This document shows positions 19,495 to 31,946 of a stretch of 64,000 nt of DNA, one piece after another. The stretch's first letter is position 1. The number at the start of each line of letters is the position of its first letter. The position numbers and the translations under genes are program-made. The DNA is from an uncultured Shewanella sp. Lineage in GTDB: Bacteria; Pseudomonadota; Gammaproteobacteria; Enterobacterales; Shewanellaceae. The stretch covers positions 62,001-126,000 of the forward strand of contig NZ_CANMIO010000005.1 in NCBI RefSeq assembly GCF_947497935.1, given 5' to 3'. Under the pieces are notes generated by a model that made no database searches, was not told where the DNA came from, and saw only the letters and a list, made by a program, of their open reading frames with translations.

Positions 19495-20610
19495 TTACTT
19501 GAGTAAGATAGTTGGATCAACAAACTCAAGGTTTAATGCTTCAGCAACTTCTGCACAAGTGATCTTACCGTGCATAACATTAAGACCATTAAGTAAGTGC
19601 TTGTCTTGTAAAAGCGCTTCTCTATAACCTAACTGAGCAAGTTTAATAATATACGGTAAAGTAGCATTGTTTAGAGCGAACGTTGAAGTGCGGGCTACAG
19701 CACCAGGCATGTTTGCTACACAGTAATGCACAACATCATCTACGATATAAGTTGGATCTTGGTGTGTTGTTGCGTGAGAAGTTTCAATACAACCACCTTG
19801 GTCAATTGCAACGTCAACAATTGCAGAACCTGGCTTCATACGCTTGATGTGTTCTTTAGTCACAAGCTTTGGTGCTGCGGCGCCAGGGACAAGTACACCA
19901 CCGATAACAAGATCAGCTTCTAGTACGTGTTTTTCAATAGCGTCAGCCGTTGAATAAATGGCTTTAACTTTATTATCAAATTGTGCGTTGAGACGGCGAA
20001 GCGCATCGATGCTTCTGTCTAAGATAACAACGTCAGCACCTAGGCCAACAGCCATCTGTGCAGCGTTAGTACCAACCATGCCGCCACCAATAATAACGAC
20101 TTTAGCTGGCTCTACACCAGGTACACCACCTAGTAACATGCCGCGTCCACCCATAGACTTTTCTAATGCCATTGCACCGGCTTGAATTGACATGCGTCCT
20201 GCAACTTCTGACATAGGAGCGAGTAGTGGTAGGGTACCGCGATCATCTGTAACGGTTTCGTATGCTATACATACTGAGCCACTTTTAACGAGATCTTCTG
20301 TCTGAGGAAGATCCGGCGCTAGATGAAGGTAGGTAAATAGCAACTGGTCTTCACGTAACATTGCACGTTCAACTGCTTGAGGTTCTTTTACTTTTACAAT
20401 CATTTCTGATTTAGCAAATACCTCTGCAGCTGTATCAAGTATTTTTGCACCCACTTCAATATAATCTTGATCGACAAAACCAATGCCTGAACCAGCATTT
20501 GTTTCAATAAAAACCTCATGACCACGTGACGTCAATTCACGAACACTTGATGGAACCATGCCAACACGATATTCGTGATTTTTGATTTCTTTTGGAACAC
20601 CTATAATCAT
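19495..20610 (-). CDS. ald: Alanine dehydrogenase
   Basis: NAD-dependent oxidative deamination of L-alanine to pyruvate and ammonia. The 371 residues match the family length. Features visible: N-terminal IGVPKEIKNHEYRVGM, the substrate-binding VKVKEPQ, the Rossmann dinucleotide motif VVIIGGGMVGTNAAQMA, and HYCVANMPGAVARTST near the active site. It is transcribed divergently from an Lrp-family regulator, an arrangement that suggests direct control by Lrp in response to alanine or leucine. Confidence 0.96.
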   Translation of the reverse strand: MIIGVPKEIKNHEYRVGMVPSSVRELTSRGHEVFIETNAGSGIGFVDQDYIEVGAKILDTAAEVFAKSEMIVKVKEPQAVERAMLREDQLLFTYLHLAPDLPQTEDLVKSGSVCIAYETVTDDRGTLPLLAPMSEVAGRMSIQAGAMALEKSMGGRGMLLGGVPGVEPAKVVIIGGGMVGTNAAQMAVGLGADVVILDRSIDALRRLNAQFDNKVKAIYSTADAIEKHVLEADLVIGGVLVPGAAAPKLVTKEHIKRMKPGSAIVDVAIDQGGCIETSHATTHQDPTYIVDDVVHYCVANMPGAVARTSTFALNNATLPYIIKLAQLGYREALLQDKHLLNGLNVMHGKITCAEVAEALNLEFVDPTILLK

Positions 20611-20790
20611 CTTCGAGCCTCAAATTCGCATAAAAACCCATTCTCTATGGGTGTAATTGTTATTTTATATAGCCTGAACGTGAATGTTTCAGGGAAATCT
20701 AGTATAGTATTCATTACGCAGTTTATGCTGCTGAAGATTTTTTAAAAGTAGATGATAATATTGTCTTAGACGGCAACCAGGGTTATATAT

Positions 20791-21294
20791 ATGGTTAATA
20801 ATAAAAAGAGTCCTATAAAAGACTTAGATCGTATCGATAGAAATATACTTAATGAATTACAAATTGATGGCCGAATTTCAAATGTCGAGTTATCTAAGCG
20901 TGTAGGCTTGAGCCCAACACCTTGCCTTGAAAGGGTTAAAAGACTAGAAAAGCAAGGTTATATAAAGGGTTACACGGCATTAGTAAACCCGCATTACTTG
21001 GGTGCTTCATTGTTAGTTTTTGTAGAAATCACCTTAAACCGTGATACTGCAGAGGTGTTTGATAAGTTTAATAAAGCCGTACAATTGCTTGATGACATCC
21101 AAGAGTGTCATTTAGTCTCTGGTGATTTTGACTACTTATTGAAGACGCGAGTTTCAGATATGTCTGCATATCGTCGTTTACTAGGTGAAACACTTCTTAA
21201 ATTGCCTGCAGTTTCAGATACTCGTACTTATGTTGTTATGGAAGAGGTTAAGCAAACTAATCGTGTTGCTATCAATACTGTTTCAGATGCGTAA
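20791..21294 (+). CDS. lrp: Leucine-responsive regulatory protein Lrp
   Basis: Global feast/famine regulator of 167 residues. The N-terminal helix-turn-helix at about 12-60 reads LDRIDRNILNELQIDGRIS then VELSKRVGLSPTPCLERVKRLE. The RAM/AsnC effector domain follows, including DIQECHLVSGDFDYLLK. The length and near-complete agreement with enterobacterial Lrp, plus the following ftsK-lolA-rarA-serS order, support Lrp rather than a local AsnC paralogue. It is divergent from ald across 180 bp, a likely site of autoregulation and ald control. Confidence 0.93.
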   Translation: MVNNKKSPIKDLDRIDRNILNELQIDGRISNVELSKRVGLSPTPCLERVKRLEKQGYIKGYTALVNPHYLGASLLVFVEITLNRDTAEVFDKFNKAVQLLDDIQECHLVSGDFDYLLKTRVSDMSAYRRLLGETLLKLPAVSDTRTYVVMEEVKQTNRVAINTVSDA

Positions 21295-21310
21295 TTAACA
21301 TACTAACGAT

Positions 21311-21339
21311 AAAAAGGAGCCAAAATGGCTCCTTTTTTT
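21311..21339 (+). terminator. Terminator after lrp
   Basis: AAAAAGGAGCCA / TGGCTCCTTTTT around a short AAA loop, with a T7 tail. Confidence 0.87.
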
Positions 21340-21484
21340 ATACAAAATCCAAAAAGATACAAATTGATGCAAAGTGTTTGTGTGAATAAATATTCAGTCT
21401 TGCATAGAAGTCGCAAACGCTGCATAAAGTCTTAAATTCTGGTATCTTATCTTTAATTAACGTTTTTCAAGTGTAGGTTTTCCA

Positions 21485-24052
21485 TTGTCTAAGGGAAATA
21501 GTGTTAAAACGCTCTCTGGCGTTCAAAGATTATTGGAAGGTAGTCTTATTTTTTGTTGCATGATGGCGACATACGTTCTTATTGCTTTGAGCAGTTTCCA
21601 TTCTTCCGATCCAGGATGGAGTCAGTCAAATTTTGATGGCGAAATTAATAATCTCACTGGTGCCGTAGGTGCTTGGTTAGCAGATGTATTATTTTATTTT
21701 TTTGGTTATTGCGCCTATATCATTCCTATTATTATCGCTTTAACGGGTTGGTTGCTATTTAAGCGTACCCATAAGTTGCTTGAAATAGACTATTTTTCCG
21801 TGGGTCTGCGACTAATCGGCTTCTTACTTATCGTGTTCAGTCTTGCCGCGTTAGCGAGCATGAACGCTAACGGTATCTATGGCTTCTCTGCTGGTGGTGT
21901 TGCTGGTGACGTCATTGGACAGGCAATGCTGCCTTACTTTAATAGTCTGGGTACGACACTATTATTATTATGCTTTGTTGGCGCGGGTTTTACATTGCTC
22001 ACTGGCATAAGCTGGTTAACTGTTGTCGACCTCACGGGTTACGCTACCATTTGGTTTTTTAGAAACCTTAAGGAGCTGCCGAACAAATTTAAGCCAGAAA
22101 TGGGTGACACCGAAGACACGAGAGGCTTCTTGTCAGTGGTAGAGCGTTTTAAGGAACGTCGAAATACCGCCATAAACACAGACGAAGAAGATGAAGAGGC
22201 ATTCGAAGATAACCAAGTCGCGCAAACTGTCACAGTTAAGAAAGAAGTGCTAAAGGTTGATAGCGTTCAACCAAGAAAAGAGCCCCAAATCATTGAGCCT
22301 ACATTAGACTTTACTCAATCCGCTGAGCCAAACGTCTTTGAGCCACTGACTGCAGAGCCACAAATTGCTGCTCCTTGGGTTAGCGACGCGCCAGATGAAG
22401 TCGAGTCAATCGACTTTAATAACACGACTTCTGAAGGTTCAGTCAATGCGGTTAAGCGTAAGCAAGAAGAGAAAGCCAAGATTGTCGATGGTATCGTAGT
22501 GCTTCCAGGTCAAGAGCCTGAGCAAGAGCCTGAGCAAGAGCGCCCACCAATGGCACCTTTGCCTTGCATCTCTTTGTTAGATGTTCCAAATCGTACAACA
22601 AATCCGATTAGCCAAGAAGAGCTTGAGCAAATTGGTAAGCTAGTTGAAGTAAAGCTTGCCGACTTCAATATTACAGCTAATGTAGTGGGGGTTTATCCGG
22701 GTCCAGTTGTTACTCGTTTCGAGTTAGAGTTGGCACCAGGTGTGAAGGCATCTAAGATTACTAATCTTTCTAAGGATCTGGCTCGCTCCTTGCTGGCAGA
22801 AAATGTGAGAGTCGTCGAGGTGATCCCTGGTAAGGCTTATGTGGGACTCGAGCTACCAAACAAGTTCCGTGAAACTGTGTTTATGCGCGATGTACTCGAC
22901 TGTGAAGAGTTCAGAGAAAACCCATCACACCTCAGCATGGTATTGGGTGCCGATATTGGTGGTAAACCAGTCGTCGTCGATCTGGGTAAGATGCCGCATC
23001 TTCTTGTTGCTGGTACAACGGGTTCTGGTAAGTCGGTTGGTGTCAACGTGATGATCACCAGCTTACTGTATAAGTCTGGACCAGATGATGTTCGCTTCAT
23101 TATGATCGATCCTAAAATGCTTGAGCTATCGGTTTACGAAGGGATCCCACACCTTCTTTGTGAGGTCGTGACTGATATGAAAGAGGCCGCCAACTCATTG
23201 CGTTGGTGTGTAGGGGAGATGGAGCGACGTTATAAGTTAATGTCAGCTTTAGGTGTGCGAAACCTTAAAGGTTATAACGCTAAGATTAAACAAGCGAAAG
23301 AATCTGGTGAACCTGTCTACGATCCACTTTGGAAGTCTTCAGATAGTATGGAGCCTGAAGCGCCAGAGCTAGATAAATTACCTTCTATTGTTGTGGTCGT
23401 CGATGAATTTGCCGACATGATGATGATTGTCGGTAAGAAAGTTGAAGAATTGATTGCTCGAATTGCCCAAAAGGCTCGTGCTGCGGGGATTCACTTAATT
23501 TTGGCCACCCAGAGACCGTCAGTCGATGTGATCACAGGTTTGATTAAAGCGAACATTCCAACACGTATGGCGTTTCAAGTATCCTCTCGCATCGATTCGA
23601 GAACCATTTTAGATCAACAAGGTGCTGAAACCTTGCTTGGTATGGGTGACATGCTTTATTTACCACCTGGCACGAGTGTTCCAGTACGTGTGCACGGTGC
23701 ATTTATTGACGATCATGAAGTTCATAAAGTCGTTGCCGATTGGCACGCACGTGGTAAGCCACAATATATAGAAGAAATTTTGCAGGGATCAGCAGAAGGT
23801 GAGCAGGTATTATTACCTGGTGAGGCGAGTGACAGTGAAGAAGAGGTTGACGCATTGTATGATGAAGCCGTTGCCTTCGTTACTCAAACTCGTCGTGGCT
23901 CAATCTCTAGCGTCCAGCGTAAGTTCAAGATTGGTTATAACCGCGCAGCGCGAATTATCGAGCAGATGGAACTTCAAGGCGTCGTCAGTGCCCAAGGCCA
24001 TAACGGCAATCGTGAGGTGTTAGCGCCACCACCGCCAAAAGATTACGCATAG
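21485..24052 (+). CDS. ftsK: DNA translocase FtsK
   Basis: Septal DNA pump that clears the chromosome terminus and activates XerCD at dif. The 855 residues comprise four transmembrane helices within about the first 190, an acidic Pro/Glu-rich linker to about 350, the RecA-like motor with Walker [10 protein letters not shown] and Walker [12 protein letters not shown], and the C-terminal gamma winged helix ([22 protein letters not shown]) that reads KOPS. The linker is much shorter than in E. coli FtsK (1329 aa). The start is TTG at 21485 by frame; no in-frame ATG precedes the first membrane helix. Confidence 0.95.
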   Translation: MSKGNSVKTLSGVQRLLEGSLIFCCMMATYVLIALSSFHSSDPGWSQSNFDGEINNLTGAVGAWLADVLFYFFGYCAYIIPIIIALTGWLLFKRTHKLLEIDYFSVGLRLIGFLLIVFSLAALASMNANGIYGFSAGGVAGDVIGQAMLPYFNSLGTTLLLLCFVGAGFTLLTGISWLTVVDLTGYATIWFFRNLKELPNKFKPEMGDTEDTRGFLSVVERFKERRNTAINTDEEDEEAFEDNQVAQTVTVKKEVLKVDSVQPRKEPQIIEPTLDFTQSAEPNVFEPLTAEPQIAAPWVSDAPDEVESIDFNNTTSEGSVNAVKRKQEEKAKIVDGIVVLPGQEPEQEPEQERPPMAPLPCISLLDVPNRTTNPISQEELEQIGKLVEVKLADFNITANVVGVYPGPVVTRFELELAPGVKASKITNLSKDLARSLLAENVRVVEVIPGKAYVGLELPNKFRETVFMRDVLDCEEFRENPSHLSMVLGADIGGKPVVVDLGKMPHLLVAGTTGSGKSVGVNVMITSLLYKSGPDDVRFIMIDPKMLELSVYEGIPHLLCEVVTDMKEAANSLRWCVGEMERRYKLMSALGVRNLKGYNAKIKQAKESGEPVYDPLWKSSDSMEPEAPELDKLPSIVVVVDEFADMMMIVGKKVEELIARIAQKARAAGIHLILATQRPSVDVITGLIKANIPTRMAFQVSSRIDSRTILDQQGAETLLGMGDMLYLPPGTSVPVRVHGAFIDDHEVHKVVADWHARGKPQYIEEILQGSAEGEQVLLPGEASDSEEEVDALYDEAVAFVTQTRRGSISSVQRKFKIGYNRAARIIEQMELQGVVSAQGHNGNREVLAPPPPKDYA

Positions 24053-24117
24053 TACAGCTTAAGTACGCCTGATTAGATATAGCGTTAAGCCAGATTAGGC
24101 TTTTCTCGGAGAGTAAA

Positions 24118-24744
24118 ATGAACAAGATTTTCACGATAGCAGCCTTGAGCCTGCCATTGTTTTGCCACCTCCCAGCCATGGCTGGCGGGCAGGATGATTT
24201 GAAAGTTAAGTTAAAGGAAATTAATACCTTAAAAGCTAATTTCAATCAAACCGTAACCGATATCAACCAAAAAGTGATTCAAACAGGTGAGGGGGTGTTC
24301 GCACTTTCACACCCTAATCAGTTTTATTGGCATCTGACCGCCCCAGATGAGTCGTTAATCGTTGCCGATGGTACGGATGTGTGGATCTATAACCCATTTG
24401 CAGAGGAAGTTTCTGTTATGGACATTAATCAGGCTATCAATGCTTCACCTATTGCTTTATTAGTTCATTCTGATGAAGCGACATGGTCGCAATATGATGT
24501 GGTTAATAATGGCGATTGTTTTGATATTAGCCCTAGAGATAAGGATAGCGGCGTATCGGAAGTTGAGGTTTGCTTCAATCAACAGCAATTGACCAAAATG
24601 GTGTTAAAAGATCAACAGGGTAATACCAGTGATTTCACCCTGACGAATCAAACGCCTATTGCAGAAAATGACAAAGATCTGTTTAAGTTTACCGTACCTG
24701 ATGATGTCGATATCGATGATCAACGTTTAAAGTCGCCAAATTAA
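24118..24744 (+). CDS. lolA: Outer-membrane lipoprotein carrier protein LolA
   Basis: Periplasmic chaperone that carries lipoproteins from LolCDE to LolB. 208 residues with a signal peptide cleaved after about AMA (residues 1-22). The mature protein opens with the family pattern [18 protein letters not shown] and contains [15 protein letters not shown] and [20 protein letters not shown]. It lies 65 bases after ftsK and 9 bases before rarA, within one likely transcript. Confidence 0.94.
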   Translation: MNKIFTIAALSLPLFCHLPAMAGGQDDLKVKLKEINTLKANFNQTVTDINQKVIQTGEGVFALSHPNQFYWHLTAPDESLIVADGTDVWIYNPFAEEVSVMDINQAINASPIALLVHSDEATWSQYDVVNNGDCFDISPRDKDSGVSEVEVCFNQQQLTKMVLKDQQGNTSDFTLTNQTPIAENDKDLFKFTVPDDVDIDDQRLKSPN

Positions 24745-24753
24745 GAGAAGTCT

Positions 24754-26085
24754 GTGTCTAGTTTCAGTTTTGATTTCGCTCCGGATTTTAGGCCCTTAGC
24801 CGCTAGGATGAGGCCAGAAACCTTAGAGCAATATATAGGTCAGTCTCATCTTTTAGGTGAGGGGAAACCCCTACGCCAAGCACTTGAGGCTGGCCGCGCC
24901 CACTCCATGATGTTCTGGGGGCCGCCAGGCACAGGCAAGACTACCTTAGCTGAATTAGTCGCGCGTTATGCAAATGCCCATGTTGAACGCATCTCCGCGG
25001 TCACATCGGGTGTTAAAGAGATCCGCAGCGCAATTGAGCATGCCAAGAACGTGGCTCAATCTCGTGGACAACGCACCTTGCTATTTGTTGATGAGGTTCA
25101 TCGTTTTAATAAGAGCCAACAAGATGCGTTTTTGCCTTTTATCGAAGACGGCACGGTTATCTTTATTGGTGCAACGACAGAAAACCCCTCATTTGAGATA
25201 AACAACGCATTATTATCCAGAGCTAGGGTTTATGTTATTAACCAGCTTGAAGCAAATGAAATTGGCCAGATAGTCCAACAAGCGCTTGAAGATGAAGAGC
25301 GAGGCTTAGGTAAACGTAAGCTACTGCTGCCACCCGATGTAGCCTTAAAACTTGCTCAAACTTGTGACGGGGATGCGCGTAAAGCATTAAACCTTATCGA
25401 GCTGATGAGCGACATGCTTAAAGACGGTGAAGCGTTTACCGAAGAGATGATAGTGCAGGTTGCCGGGCAGCAACTTGCCGGTTTCGACAAGAATGGCGAT
25501 CAGTATTACGACTTGATTTCTGCCGTCCATAAGTCGATTCGAGGTTCTGCACCTGATGCTGCGCTCTACTGGTATTGTCGAATGCTTGAGGGAGGCTGTG
25601 ATCCTCTTTATATAGGACGACGCCTTTTAGCTATCGCATCAGAGGATATAGGTAATGCCGATCCCATGGCCATGACTGTCGCTGTTAATGCATGGGAGTG
25701 CTTTCATCGTGTTGGCCCTTCAGAAGGTGAGCGTGCTATTGCACAAGCGGTGTTGTACCTGGCGAGTGCTCCTAAGAGTAATGCGGTATACACAGCTTTT
25801 GCAAAGGCAAGGCAGCTCGCCCGTGAAACGGGACACGAACCTGTACCTAAGCATCTATGTAATGCACCGACTCAATTGATGCAAGAGATAGGTAAAGGTG
25901 ATGGTTATCGTTATGCTCATGACGAACCTAATGCCTATGCAAGTGGCGAGAAATATTTGCCGCCATCGTTAACTGATCAGCAATTTTACTATCCAACCGA
26001 GCGTGGATTTGAAAAGCGAATTAAAGATAAACTAGCTCAGTTAAGGCAGCTTGACGAACACAGTGAGGTGAAAAGGTATGAATAA
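24754..26085 (+). CDS. rarA: Replication-associated recombination protein RarA (MgsA)
   Basis: AAA+ ATPase related to clamp loaders, acting at stalled forks and broken DNA ends. 443 residues from a GTG start. Walker A is GPPGTGKTT, Walker [17 protein letters not shown], and sensor 1 IGATTENPS. The C-terminal tetramerisation region includes [13 protein letters not shown] and the motif SEDIGNADP. It overlaps crcB by 8 bases. Confidence 0.95.
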   Translation: MSSFSFDFAPDFRPLAARMRPETLEQYIGQSHLLGEGKPLRQALEAGRAHSMMFWGPPGTGKTTLAELVARYANAHVERISAVTSGVKEIRSAIEHAKNVAQSRGQRTLLFVDEVHRFNKSQQDAFLPFIEDGTVIFIGATTENPSFEINNALLSRARVYVINQLEANEIGQIVQQALEDEERGLGKRKLLLPPDVALKLAQTCDGDARKALNLIELMSDMLKDGEAFTEEMIVQVAGQQLAGFDKNGDQYYDLISAVHKSIRGSAPDAALYWYCRMLEGGCDPLYIGRRLLAIASEDIGNADPMAMTVAVNAWECFHRVGPSEGERAIAQAVLYLASAPKSNAVYTAFAKARQLARETGHEPVPKHLCNAPTQLMQEIGKGDGYRYAHDEPNAYASGEKYLPPSLTDQQFYYPTERGFEKRIKDKLAQLRQLDEHSEVKRYE

Positions 26086-26452
26086 TGTGCTTTTTGTGGC
26101 CTTAGGTGGCTCAATTGGTGCGGTTTTACGCTATCTTATCTCATTATTGATGCTTCAGGTATTTGGTAGTGGATTTCCTTTTGGTACACTTGTCGTTAAT
26201 ATTTTAGGTTCGTTTTTAATGGGTGTTATTTTTGCACTCGGCCAAGTGAGCGAACTTAGCCCGGAACTTAAGGCGTTTATTGGGGTTGGCATGTTAGGAG
26301 CCCTAACCACGTTTTCTACTTTTTCCAATGAGACTCTGCTGCTAATGCAAGAGGGATATTTGGTTAAAGCCGTATTCAATGTTGTTGTTAATGTGGGCGT
26401 TTGTATTTTCGTCGTTTATCTCGGACAGCAATTGGTTTTTTCTCGTTTTTAA
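26078..26452 (+). CDS. crcB: Fluoride ion channel CrcB
   Basis: Dual-topology Fluc-type fluoride exporter of the inner membrane. 124 residues with four transmembrane helices. Conserved motifs are [24 protein letters not shown] (the pore asparagine) and [15 protein letters not shown] (the phenylalanine box). Its start overlaps the end of rarA, so it is translationally coupled. No fluoride riboswitch is possible at this overlap and none was seen. Confidence 0.94.
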   Translation: MNNVLFVALGGSIGAVLRYLISLLMLQVFGSGFPFGTLVVNILGSFLMGVIFALGQVSELSPELKAFIGVGMLGALTTFSTFSNETLLLMQEGYLVKAVFNVVVNVGVCIFVVYLGQQLVFSRF

Positions 26453-26467
26453 CTATTAAGATAATAA

Positions 26468-27757
<1,290 letters not shown>

Positions 27758-27786
27758 TACCTGTTATTTCAAGTCGTTTTCAATAG

Positions 27787-27814
27787 AAAGCCTTCACTTG
27801 CGTGAAGGCTTTTT
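27787..27814 (+). terminator. Terminator after serS
   Basis: AAAGCCTTCAC / GTGAAGGCTTT around a TTGC loop, with a T5 tail. Confidence 0.88.
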
Positions 27815-28016
27815 GTTAGGGACTGAGGCAATTATATTATCGTTAATATGGGTTACAGATTTTTAAGAAAATTCATATTTTTCATCGTAAAACTGATAAA
27901 AAGAACGCTAAGCCCCAAAATTTACTCATAGTCGTAAATGTCTCTTTCTCCTCATTAGCTTCAATGTTATAAATACACCCGAAAACCCTACACTTCTAAT
28001 ATTTAGGAAAGCCATA

Positions 28017-29210
28017 ATGATATTTTCCCAGGTTGAGCTGGCCCCTGCAGATCCAATTTTAGGCCTAACAGATGCATTCAAAGCAGATGTTCGCGAAAAC
28101 AAAGTGAACTTGGGCGTTGGCATTTATAAAGATGAGTCTGGCCAGACACCTATTTTAAAGTCTGTGAAGTTTGCTGAAGAAAAATTATTAGGCACAGAGA
28201 AGAGCAAGAGCTACCTTGGTATGGAGGGTGTTCAAGCCTACAACCGAGTTGTTCAGACTCTATTATTTGGCGCTGAGCATGAAGTGGTTTCTCAAGACCG
28301 TGCTTTAACAGCGCAGGCTCCAGGTGGAACGGGCTCACTACGTGTTGCGGCAGAATTCTTAGTTCGTCATACCAGCGCTAACAAGATTTGGATCAGCAAC
28401 CCTACTTGGGCTAACCATAACAATATCTTTAGCACTGCGGGATTAGAGATTGCTGAGTACCGTTACTATAAAGCAGAAACTCATGGCCTGGATTTCGATG
28501 CAATGCTAGCCGATCTACAAACTGCAGAAGCAGGCGATCTGGTATTGCTTCACGGCTGTTGTCATAACCCGACGGGTATCGATTTAGATAACGCACAATG
28601 GCAGCAAGTTGCTGATCTATGTTTAGCGAAATCATTAGTGCCACTATTCGATTTTGCTTACCAAGGTTTCGGCGCTGGTGTTGAAGAAGACGCGCAAGGT
28701 CTTCGTATCGTTGCTAATACTGTACCTGAGCTAATTGTTGCTAATTCATTCTCGAAGAACTTTGGCCTTTACAATGAACGTATCGGCGCAGTCACGGTTG
28801 TTGCATCAAACAGTGGCGAAGCTATTAATGCATTTAGCCAAATTAAGAGCACCATTCGTGCATCTTATTCTAATCCACCTGCACATGGTGCATTAATCGT
28901 AAGCACCATTTTAGAAGATGAAACACTAAAGCAGCTGTGGCATGACGAATTAAAAGAGATGCGTGAGCGTATCGCCGAGATGCGTACTCTGTTTGTTGAA
29001 TCATTAAAAGCTGCGGGTGTAGATCAAGATTTTGACTTTATCTCTCGCCAAAATGGCATGTTTAGTTTCTCTGGTCTAAATAAAGACCAAGTGAACCGTT
29101 TAAGAGATGAATTTGCTGTCTACATTGTCGGCTCAGGCCGGATCAGCGTAGCGGGCATGACAAAGGCAAACATGCCTGTTATCTGTGCGGCTATCGCCAA
29201 AGTACTTTAG
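28017..29210 (+). CDS. Aspartate/aromatic amino acid aminotransferase (AspC/TyrB family)
   Basis: PLP-dependent class I aminotransferase of the Ia subgroup, 397 residues. Conserved elements: VNLGVGIYKDE, YLGMEGVQAYNR, QAPGGTGSLRVAAEF, NPTGID, the PLP lysine in NSFSKNFGLYNERIGA, and the terminal GRISVAGM with the carboxylate-binding arginine. AspC and TyrB cannot be separated reliably by eye, so no symbol is given. It is monocistronic, with a bidirectional terminator downstream. Confidence 0.9.
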   Translation: MIFSQVELAPADPILGLTDAFKADVRENKVNLGVGIYKDESGQTPILKSVKFAEEKLLGTEKSKSYLGMEGVQAYNRVVQTLLFGAEHEVVSQDRALTAQAPGGTGSLRVAAEFLVRHTSANKIWISNPTWANHNNIFSTAGLEIAEYRYYKAETHGLDFDAMLADLQTAEAGDLVLLHGCCHNPTGIDLDNAQWQQVADLCLAKSLVPLFDFAYQGFGAGVEEDAQGLRIVANTVPELIVANSFSKNFGLYNERIGAVTVVASNSGEAINAFSQIKSTIRASYSNPPAHGALIVSTILEDETLKQLWHDELKEMRERIAEMRTLFVESLKAAGVDQDFDFISRQNGMFSFSGLNKDQVNRLRDEFAVYIVGSGRISVAGMTKANMPVICAAIAKVL

Positions 29211-29284
29211 AGCCGACTCTTTAAGAACCAACTCTTTAAGAGTAAGTGCTTAAATGAAAAATGCTTTAAATAAGCATTCGAATC

Positions 29285-29313
29285 AAAAAAGGACCTTATA
29301 GGTCCTTTTTTAT
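29285..29313. terminator. Bidirectional terminator between the aminotransferase and YvcK-like genes
   Basis: AAAAAAGGACC / GGTCCTTTTTT around a short loop between convergent genes. Confidence 0.85.
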
Positions 29314-29327
29314 TAAGAAGTTGCAGC

Positions 29328-30239
29328 CTAAGCTTCTTCCAAACAGTGCCTTTGGCTAACCATGATTGATAAGGCATCGGCTAGTGCCTGCTTGTCATGT
29401 AAACCGATATGATGTGAACTTCTAAGTGGGTAATAACAGATATTATCCTTTTCGAAGTAGGTATCAGCATGGCAAAGAATTTTGTCTATGATCGTTAAGC
29501 CTAACACTTGATGACACCAGTTCACCTTGTTACTTAAACTGCAGTTAGCAATGGGTGAGGGCTCATTAGTTAAGTTATCCACTAAGATCACTTCGGCCTT
29601 TGACTCCGCAAGTGCATGTGCAATCTTTGGAAGCAGTAGCGGCGGCATGATGCTGGTTAAGAAGCTTCCTGGCCCCAATATGATAAGATCTGCATCACGT
29701 ATCGCTTCACATGCCTCAGAAGTTGCCTCGACGATTGGATCTAGGGATAAAGCGATCGGCGTGTCTTGCATTTTATCGACATCGGTTTCACCAAATACAC
29801 TCTCACCACTCGCCTGCAAAGCCACTAAATGAGTCGGTTCTTCGGACATTGGAATAAGGCGCGTATCGATGTTTAAAAAGTTACGCACTAAATTAACCGC
29901 ATCCAGAGGCCTTACGCAAAGCTCATCTAGCGCCATTAACATTAAGTTGCCAAGGTTATGCCCACTTAATTCGTTTTCTCCGGAGAAACGATATTCGAAC
30001 ATAAGCGATCCAACCGAGGGACGTTTAGCTAACTGAGTTAAACAGTTACGCAAGTCTCCCCAGGCGATACAATCTTGTTCGGCTCTTAAGCGTCCAGTTG
30101 AGCCGCCATTGTCGGTCGTCGTGACAATGCCAGTCAATTTAGGCCCTAAAAAAGAAAGTGCAGATAACACTCTACCCAATCCATGCCCGCCACCTATGGC
30201 TACCACATGATTATATTGATTAAGCTCATTGTGTTTCAT
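29328..30239 (-). CDS. YvcK/CofD-like protein (UPF0052)
   Basis: 303 residues of the YvcK/CofD fold, which binds UDP-sugars or other phosphorylated ligands. The N-terminal AIGGGHGLGRVLSAL and TTTDNGGSTGRLR are diagnostic. GDLRNCLTQLA and LGPGSFLTSIMPPLL also match. In Bacillus, YvcK is linked to gluconeogenic growth and cell-wall synthesis; the role in gammaproteobacteria is unclear, so function is inferred only at family level. It is divergent from the Bax-like gene. Confidence 0.87.
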   Translation of the reverse strand: MKHNELNQYNHVVAIGGGHGLGRVLSALSFLGPKLTGIVTTTDNGGSTGRLRAEQDCIAWGDLRNCLTQLAKRPSVGSLMFEYRFSGENELSGHNLGNLMLMALDELCVRPLDAVNLVRNFLNIDTRLIPMSEEPTHLVALQASGESVFGETDVDKMQDTPIALSLDPIVEATSEACEAIRDADLIILGPGSFLTSIMPPLLLPKIAHALAESKAEVILVDNLTNEPSPIANCSLSNKVNWCHQVLGLTIIDKILCHADTYFEKDNICYYPLRSSHHIGLHDKQALADALSIMVSQRHCLEEA

Positions 30240-30401
30240 TGTAGGGGTCTCCTTCCTGAATACCCAAAGCCTGTATAAAGAACTATTAATTATACCTAGA
30301 TTAGTAAAGTTTTTCGCGATGTATTATCGGATAAAGCTAGCATATAATAGCCATGAGATTAGCTAAATATGAATTCCACGTGATTCTAGAAAGGAAAATG
30401 A

Positions 30402-31229
30402 GTGAAAACAGGTAAAGTTGGGTTGTTTACTATCGCGTTAGGGCTAGTCATTGCACTACTCCTATTTATAAGACTGGTGTTCATTCCAGCAAATGAAGAA
30501 CAGGCATCTGTATTAGGAAAAGCGATTCAAAATATTGAAGTGGCCAGTGCCGTTCCAGATTTTGCCGCCATTAAAGATGTAAGTGAAAAGAAACGCCAGT
30601 TTTTCGAGTTTTTGAGACCTTCGATTAAACATCAAAACGCGCTTATTCAAGGTGAAAGAGACTTCTTGATTGCGACTCGTAATCAGATCATCAATGGCAA
30701 ATCGCTTACCGAAGCCGATGAATTTAGATTACAGCAAATATCTGAAAAGTATCAATATACTCTGAGAAGTCTTACGATTAAAAACATCGATACTTTACTA
30801 GTACGAGTCGATGTGATCCCCGAAGAGATGGTGTTAATCCAAGCTGCTAACGAAACAGGTTGGGGCACGTCTCGCTTTGCACGAGAAGGCTTAAACTTTT
30901 TCGGTCAATGGTGTTTTAGAAAAGGTTGCGGCTTAGTACCTCAATCGCGAACAGATGGCTTGTCTCATGAGGTTGCACTATTTAAAACCGTCGAAGATTC
31001 AGTAGCCTCATACATGCGTAACCTTAATTCGAATGCCGCATACTCTTTACTGAGATCGATCAGAGCAGACCTACGCGCAGAGAATAAAACGCCTAGAGCT
31101 CAAGATCTCGTTTACGGATTAATCAACTATTCAGAACGCCAAGAAGCTTATATTGATGAGCTACTTGAAATGTTACGTCAAAACCAACGATTTTTAGTGG
31201 GTAATAATGAAAAAACAACTGCTGCTTAG
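30402..31229 (+). CDS. Bax-like protein with glucosaminidase domain
   Basis: 275 residues with an N-terminal membrane anchor (about 7-27) and a C-terminal N-acetylglucosaminidase-type domain. The motif MVLIQAANETGWGTSRFAREGLNFF includes the presumed catalytic glutamate (NETGWG), and FGQWCFRKGCG follows. It matches the Bax family of cell-envelope proteins and probably acts on peptidoglycan from the periplasmic side. The start is GTG at 30402 after AAGGAA. It overlaps the next gene by 23 bases, so the two are co-transcribed. Confidence 0.85.
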   Translation: MKTGKVGLFTIALGLVIALLLFIRLVFIPANEEQASVLGKAIQNIEVASAVPDFAAIKDVSEKKRQFFEFLRPSIKHQNALIQGERDFLIATRNQIINGKSLTEADEFRLQQISEKYQYTLRSLTIKNIDTLLVRVDVIPEEMVLIQAANETGWGTSRFAREGLNFFGQWCFRKGCGLVPQSRTDGLSHEVALFKTVEDSVASYMRNLNSNAAYSLLRSIRADLRAENKTPRAQDLVYGLINYSERQEAYIDELLEMLRQNQRFLVGNNEKTTAA

Positions 31230-31830
31230 CTGTATCTTATTAGGTGTGTCAACGTTAAGTCAGGCTCAGCCTATCTCACTTGAATACCAAAGCTTTTATC
31301 AGCGCCTTAAACAAGTGAACAAAGGTAATTACCAGCTAGTCGAAATTGCCTTCTCAGTGTCTAAGGCCAATGGATGTAAAGTTAAAAACGGTACCATTAC
31401 CACCGAGAACGATGAGTTTCCGTTAACGATAACTAAAGACCAAAGATTATTTTTACCTTACGACGGTCAACTTAAGTCTGATCGCGCCTTGATTAACCTC
31501 AATGTTGAAGGTGATGCGCAAACTTGTGCAATAGCAATGCAGGTGAGGGCAAAGAATACTAAGCAATTATATGAGCAGGCAGAGCTTGTGCAGATAGAGC
31601 AAGAGATGAACGCTTTGCTAAGTCAAATGCAGGGGTTTCCAATGCGCTATTTTGCATCGGATATAGCGGGTCTAAATCTAGAGTTTGATGGTGATGCGAC
31701 GGTTTACATCGATGATAAGGCCATTCCTGTTACCGGCACATATCGTCTCGAAACCAGCCAATTGGCAGGCTTAAAAAGTTTAAAGACTTCTGTTGCACCA
31801 AAGGTTATCAGTCCTTGGACGGTCAAATAG
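31207..31830 (+). CDS. Secreted protein of DUF2987 type
   Basis: 207 residues beginning with a clear signal peptide (MKKQLLLSCILLGVSTLSQA). The mature part starts ISLEYQSFYQRLKQVNKGNY. It is lysine- and glutamate-rich with two cysteines that could form a disulfide (NGCKVK and QTCAIA). It resembles the DUF2987 proteins I know from Shewanella and Vibrio; no biochemical role is known to me. The overlap with the Bax-like gene suggests a shared envelope function. Confidence 0.78.
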   Translation: MKKQLLLSCILLGVSTLSQAQPISLEYQSFYQRLKQVNKGNYQLVEIAFSVSKANGCKVKNGTITTENDEFPLTITKDQRLFLPYDGQLKSDRALINLNVEGDAQTCAIAMQVRAKNTKQLYEQAELVQIEQEMNALLSQMQGFPMRYFASDIAGLNLEFDGDATVYIDDKAIPVTGTYRLETSQLAGLKSLKTSVAPKVISPWTVK

Positions 31831-31886
31831 CCTTGCTTGATGAATCATTTGATACATGACTTGTTGAGTCATAAACATTAGCCAAA

Positions 31887-31914
31887 AAAAAGCCCTGTAA
31901 ATCAGGGCTTTTCT
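31887..31914. terminator. Bidirectional terminator between the DUF2987 gene and ttcA
   Basis: AAAAGCCCTG / CAGGGCTTTT with a TAAAT loop, between convergent genes. Confidence 0.85.
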
Positions 31915-31946
31915 ATGTAGCGTTTTACTCAGTGAGTAATTTGGTA